Of a stretch of DNA of 64,000 nt, positions 58,412 to 64,000 are shown piece by piece. Both the position numbers and the translations under genes were made by a program. The first letter of the stretch is position 1. Each line of letters starts with the position of its first letter. The stretch is from the NCBI GenBank assembly GCA_027625915.1, contig JANTQA010000008.1, positions 1,505,001 through 1,569,000 of the forward strand, given 5' to 3'. Below the pieces are notes generated by a model, which was given only the letters and a program-made list of their open reading frames with translations, was not told the origin of the DNA and made no database searches. The DNA comes from Anaeramoeba flamelloides. Lineage: Eukaryota > Metamonada > Anaeramoebidae.

Positions 58412-60720
58412 ATTTTTTTTTAAATTTTGTTTTTGTTTTGATTATGCCGTACAAAATTTAAAAATAGTTTTTAAAAAAAAATGATTTTAAAATTTACGAA
58501 AAGAATTAAATTTTGTCACAGATCCTATTAAGAAATTGTAAAAGTGAGTTAAAAGGGACTAAAATTGATCTTAATTCCTTTTCAACACATTAATTTTTCG
58601 AATTTCTCAAAAAAAGACTAAAATTGTTTCTGTCAAATATACAATTTTTGAATTTTTAAAGTTATCACAATTGACTTTTCTCATTCTTTTTGGACTTATT
58701 TCTCAATTGTTTTTCAATTAATCATAATTTGCTTTCAAAAATAGATTTTGTTTTAAATTGTGAATTACTAATTGTAGAAAAACCAAAAGAGAAAAAACAG
58801 ACGAACAGTTGATTACATTCTTTTTTCAGGCTTTTTGGTTTTTATGAAAATAGATTTCGATTATTTAAAAATGAATTTGTAAAAAACCCTTCATTATTTT
58901 TGTAAATAAAACAATTGATTTTTTTAGAAAGGTTAATAAAATTGTAAAATAAAACAAAAAAAAAGGGGTAATCAGTATTTCATTGGATTACTTAATCGAC
59001 AAAAATGGTGTTTTTTTTTTGAAGAAAAACTGAGAAAATGTTGAAAAATAGCGATATTTTTATCTCATTTTTTTAGGTGACTGAAATTAAACTTGATTTC
59101 AAAGATTGAGTAAGAAGAGCCACGTATACAGTGGTTTTTATCAATGTATTTGCTTTAAATCATTATCTACTGATCTATGAACTAAAAATTTAGCTGATTT
59201 TTATAGAATAAATACAGTTGAAAATAGAGTTTAAAAAAGAAGAAAGTAAATTATTTAATGGTGTAAAAAATTGTGTTGTATTGCAACTAGGATTGTATTT
59301 GACAGGAGAGAAGATTTTCGGTCAAAACTCAAATAATTCTCTTTTTGTTTTTACATACCTATGCAATTGATCCAAAAATGTTGGTAAAACAAAAAAATCG
59401 GAAATCTAAAAAAGATCATTCTTGGTATCATATCCAAACTGGGTTACCAACAAGGTGTCAAAGAAAAGTTTATTATTTTTTTAGACAAAACTTTTGGAGA
59501 GTTGAATAATTGATCAAGATTAAAAAAGATCAACAGAAATAACTCAAAAATCCAACCATATAAACAATTTGTCATATTGACTTTATAAGGAGAGATCATC
59601 AAAAAAAAATAAATTTGGCTTTTGTTTTTTTGTCTTTCTTCAAAAAGAGTCTTTAAAAGGTTACTCTATGAAACTGATTAAAGGTGCTTAGGGCTTTGGC
59701 AAAAAAAAAATTTCGTAAAACAAGACTGACAACTTTGGTAAAAAAAAGTGAAATTGATTTGATTTAAAAAAAGGAATTGAAATTTCATTATTTAGCTTTT
59801 TAGTTTATCCCTATTCGGCCATTTTGTTCAAAGAATTATGATCTTTGTTTTTACACCTTACGATTCAACATTGGTTATGTTTGGGTCTTTTCAGAAATTG
59901 GGAAGAGTTTTTGGGTTATTGAATCAAAGATGAATTTTTTATTATTTAAGGAATATTTTTTCTCTTAATTAATAGAAAAGAAAAAGTTTGATTTTAAAAA
60001 TGGAATGCTATCTCTATAGTATTTCATAAAACAATTTGATTGATCTTTTCCACTTTTTGCAATTTTAAACAATTGATATTTTAGGGAAATTCTAAAAATG
60101 GAAAAAATTATGACTGATATTTTTTATAATATTGTAAATAATTAATTAGTTCATGTAATTAAAGTCAATGGACTGTTTAACCATTAAAAAAATTAAAACT
60201 TGTATTTTTTTCTTTCTAGCTTTTTTTTGGTTGTCAGTAATTCGATCAAAAGTTAAAAAGGTTATTTTTTTTTGTCAGGTTTTGGGAAATTGTAAAATAA
60301 AGATACAGTGAGAACTGTATACTTTTAAACATTGTTGGTTTCTAACCTTTGTGTCTTGGGATCCAGAAGAGTGGTTAAATTTCAAATATTGGGAATTTCA
60401 AATAAAGTTTGATCAGATTTTTAAATCTTAACCTCTCGAAAATGGAAAACATTGTCTTTTTGAACCACTCTTAAAACTCATACAAAGCAAATGGTGGATC
60501 ATCAAAGAACCAAAATTACAACTTATCACACCGGATACAATAAAATCTTTTTTTCAAATATCAAGGATTGTAAGCCCTATTGTTGAGGTTAATCCGAAAA
60601 CCAGGAAATTTTCAAAAACATATGAAATTCTATTTTTCTGATCAATTGTAAATAAGAAAAAAAGTCAAAAATATACTCTAGTTTTGCTAATAAATATAAA
60701 AATGAATGTAAAATCATAAA

Positions 60721-61684
60721 CCATTCTAATTGTGTCTATTGATCATATATTCTAAATCTCTCATTTTTAACAGCTTTGGTATATGCTGAAATTAAAAAAA
60801 TCCAAAATTTGGAAAATTAATTGAGAAAACAACAAAAAATTACAAATTAATTTTTTGTGAGTATTAATTAGAAACATTCTAAATTTATTAGAAAACACCC
60901 AGTATGGAAACTATTTTGTTTTTAAATTTCTAAAGATCTTTCTTTTGATAATTTTTTGGAAAATTTAAATTGGGAAAACTATGAGGAAAATTTTGTTTTA
61001 ATAAATTCTTTTTTCGATATAATGCAAATTCACAAAAATAAAACATCTTTCTGAAATTTAAATCAATTCTAATCTTTTTAATTGATAAAAATTATTCTTA
61101 TTTTGAAATTTTAATTTCAAAAATAATAAGATTTTTGTTTTCACTTTACTGTTTGTGAAAAAAGTTAAACAGGAGAAAAAAAGTTCAATTCAGTTTATAA
61201 TTGGGAACCTTACTGAAAACGAAAAGAAATATCATGTAAAAGAAAGAAACCAATTAACTTCAAATAATAATCCATTTGAGTATTTTCAATCAAATCCAAC
61301 AAATACAATTTAAATCTATTTTCATATCAAAACAGATGATGTGCAAGGTTTTGGAGATCACAAAAATTCCTCAATTTTTTCAACACATTTTTAATAATTA
61401 ATCAATTAAAGAAAAATCCATTTCAAAAGATATTCTTAAAAAGTCTGATATTGTGTTAAATTCTTCATTTTGTTTTCATTTATTTATTTATTAATGGATC
61501 TTTCCAATTACAGTAATTACCCAATTAAAAAACTTTTTTCACTTTTTTTCACTTGTTTTATTTTTTTCCAGAATGGTAAACTCTTAGTTTTGAACATTTT
61601 GGATTTTTTTAATTTCAGCATATACCAAAGATGTTAAAATTGAGAGACTTAGAATATTTAATACATACACCCAACTAGAATTGT
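60721..61684. mobile_element. Single-copy TIR element with about 90-bp arms
   Basis: Left arm 60721-60811 and right arm 61598-61684 are inverted and about 85% alike by eye: AGCTTTGGTATATGCTGAAA against TTTCAGCATATACCAAAGAT, plus ATTCTAAATCTCTCA against TGAGAGACTTAGAAT. The interior of about 785 bp is A/T-rich and has no open frame. I found no other copy in the window. Confidence 0.75.
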
Positions 61685-62300
61685 TAATGGTTACTTTTTA
61701 ATTTACTGTTATTTTTCAATTAATAAAAGAAAATTTTTATTTCAATTTCTAAGATGAATATTAATTATTACTTCTAAAATCAATTTAGTAGATTAAAAAT
61801 TTTGTCTTGGTGTTAACGAAGGAAATTTCATATGTTGTCTTTAAATATCGTTACTAAATGATGTTTTAAAGATCTTTGGGTTTTACTTCAACTAAAAAAT
61901 ATTTTGGAATGTGAACCAAAAATTTTCAAATTTTAATTGGAAAATAATAGTAATTATTTATCTGCAAAACTTGAGTAAATTTTTGACTTTTAACTAATTT
62001 CCAATTGAATGAAAAATAATTGTCCCACCTTATAAGTTGTAAAATTCTTTTTATTTATCATTTGGAAAATAATAAATTGGAATTTTACCTTTATGAAATC
62101 AAATTAAATTAAGTAATGTTTAGAATTAGGAGTTTATTTCTATATTTTCTTTTTTAAAGCTGAATTTCTTTTTGACAAAAAATAGAAATTATTTTCTTTT
62201 CAAATTAATATCTCAAATTTGAATAAAATTAGTATATATCTTTAAAGTCCAATTCAATTTTTTACCAGAAAAATACCCTTTTTCCGATCGAAGGTTTTAA

Positions 62301-62314
62301 CCCCCCCCCCCCCC
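62301..62314. repeat. Run of 14 C
   Basis: Uninterrupted C14 following TTTTAA; the longest G/C homopolymer of the window. Confidence 0.95.
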
Positions 62315-64000
62315 AACACTATTAATAACAAACACAATAGACTCAAGGATTTGAAGTTCTTAAGTGTTGATTATGTTTAAATTTGAATTTTATTAATAAT
62401 GATGAAAAGTCAATTAAATATTTTCTTTTATAAAACTTCAATTTTCAAATTTATTGATCCTTTTATTTACATACTTAAAAAAAAAATATCTTTTAATCTG
62501 AGTAAAAGTTTGATTTTTTTCTTTTATTCCAACTTTTTTAGAATTAATTTTTTTATAAGATTTTTACCTCTTTTTATCAATTTTTTTAACAATCTATTTT
62601 ATTTTTCTAATTTTCTTTTTCTTTTCTTTACTCAAATTTAAAAAAAAATGCTTATTTATTTAATAAAGAAAGGCTATTCCACAACTTATAATCTTACATA
62701 CAATCAAGCTAGGATCAAAAAATTCTCAATAAAATGAGTATTAAAAGTCTGAAATCTAGGTATTTTTGTTGAATGACCTCTCTTTAATAACAATCATAAT
62801 AAAAAAAAAACCACCAATACTCTTTGAAATGTTAAATTTCAATATTAAAATAATATACTAAAATCTTTTCCAAACAAAAGTACAAACCTATCAAATCATC
62901 AATACCATCTAATTTGATTGTTAATAAGATAATTACTTATTGGTGATTTTTATTTTAATTATTCATTTTTTCATTTTTTTTATTTTATTTTTGGATATTG
63001 AACAGTTGGAAAATGAAAAAACAAGATAAGAAGAAACCAATTTGGAAATAATCTACCAGTGTATTAATGAAAACAGTTTAAGTTTGATTTCCAATGAGCT
63101 AGATATATGAATTAAGAAATAACATTATTGGATTGATGCCTGGAACAAAGAAAAGAGAAATAATATAAAAAAAAAAAAAAAAAAACAATACCAACAAAAT
63201 ACCCAGATGAAATACGGCTTTATATTGAAAATGAGACTTTAAAGAAAAAAAGTTTGACGTGTAAAGAATTATCAATAACATGTAAAGTATTTTTTCTCAA
63301 TTCGCCGTGTTCAAATGTGTTTATTGATTTTATATTTTTTTTTTTTTCAATTTCCAAAACAAGATTTCTCATTTCAAAATAAAAGGGTATAGCAATTGTT
63401 AAAATATTTAATTTTAATTTTTATTGTTTTGTTTTAATGAGTTTTAAATATTCAGTTGAGTGTTTTTTTTTTAGGATTTAAAGAGTTTCTTGTATTTTAG
63501 AATGATACAACAATTAATTTGATTCAATTATAAATAATTCTTGAAATTTTTTGTTCCCTTTTATTTGAAAAAGAGTTTATTAAAGATTAATTCACAAAAA
63601 AATAAAAATTATTCACAAAATTTCAATATCACTCGATCTGTTTTAATTTTTGAGTAACAATTTAAATTTTTATTTTCCTTGATTGTTTTCAAATAATTTT
63701 ACAACTAAATTGCTAATGAAAACACTATTAAAAAAAAATATCAAAAAAAATAAAAAAAAAAATCAATCTAATAAAAATTTTATTTTTAAAATTCTTTAAA
63801 AAAATTCGAGAATTAATATTTTTGTAATAAAGAATAAATTATTAAAATAAATAAGGAAAAGGTTATGAAAAATAGCATGGGTAAAAAAAAAAAAAAATAA
63901 TAATAATTTTCATTAAGAAGATAATATTGTTTTTAATTCTAAAAAATAATTTCAAAATTAATTTTTTTGATTTTCATTTGGTTCAAGTTGATTATCTAAT

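Larger units (their letters stand above)
58412..64000. other. Gene-free stretch to the window end
   Basis: Contains the inverted-repeat element 60721-61684 and a run of 14 C (62301-62314). The frame at 62399-62641 is Phe/Ile/Asn-rich and unconvincing. The remaining DNA is unassigned and A/T-rich. Confidence 0.55.

Noticed and set aside
1-64000. tRNA, rRNA or snRNA genes
   Set aside because: No convincing tRNA B-box (GGTTCGANTCC type) or conserved rRNA block was seen by eye; a covariance-model scan would be decisive.
1-64000. Reassigned stop codons
   Set aside because: The long recognised genes contain no internal TAA, TAG or TGA, and each ends at a plausible C-terminus.

Overview
The window is an extremely A+T-rich nuclear sequence from a eukaryotic microbe. 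Genes have short GT...AG introns. Stop codons behave as in the standard code. The predicted proteins are rich in Lys, Asn, Glu and Gln homopolymers, while intergenic DNA is long and packed with small terminal-inverted-repeat (TIR) elements. An RGS domain fused to a DUF547 domain, together with K/N/E/Q-rich hypothetical proteins, fits a free-living amoeboid protist. Anaeramoeba-like genomes came to mind, but that is a guess from style, not a demonstrated assignment.

Gene layout, left to right: the 3' part of a LINE-type retrotransposon (1-1135, +); a three-exon gene for a small coiled-coil protein that resembles the BLOC-1/BORC subunit snapin (5605-6409, +); a six-span membrane protein with a very long His/Asp/Glu-rich loop (11268-12914, -); a basic polyQ protein (17073-18401, -); a two-exon gene for an unrecognised 114-residue protein (23244-24065, -); TTI1 of the TELO2-TTI1-TTI2 complex (29144-32899, -); a divergent SLC25-like carrier in two exons (36809-37832, -); ribosomal protein eL36 in two exons (43507-43930, -); an unrecognised 645-residue protein (47237-49174, -); and a coiled-coil/RGS/DUF547 protein in two exons (55550-58411, -). 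All host genes except the snapin-like one are on the minus strand. They share no pathway. TTI1 (PIKK assembly), eL36 (ribosome), snapin-like (lysosome/vesicle positioning) and RGS-DUF547 (G-protein signalling) are general eukaryotic functions.

Most of the window is intergenic and holds at least seven families of non-coding repeats, none with an obvious transposase: A (about 590 bp, TIR with TATTTCCAA, four copies); B (about 1.27 kb, long inverted arms loaded with TCGCGAT motifs, two full and three partial copies); C (about 200 bp, TIR starting TACAGTCAG, eight or more copies); D and E (short dispersed pairs); F (about 550 bp, one copy split by an A element); and a TTAA-flanked family with an internal hairpin, one copy of which carries a LINE fragment. 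Several elements are nested, which gives relative ages and exact boundaries.

No rRNA, tRNA or CRISPR array was recognised. Functions of the unrecognised proteins are left open.
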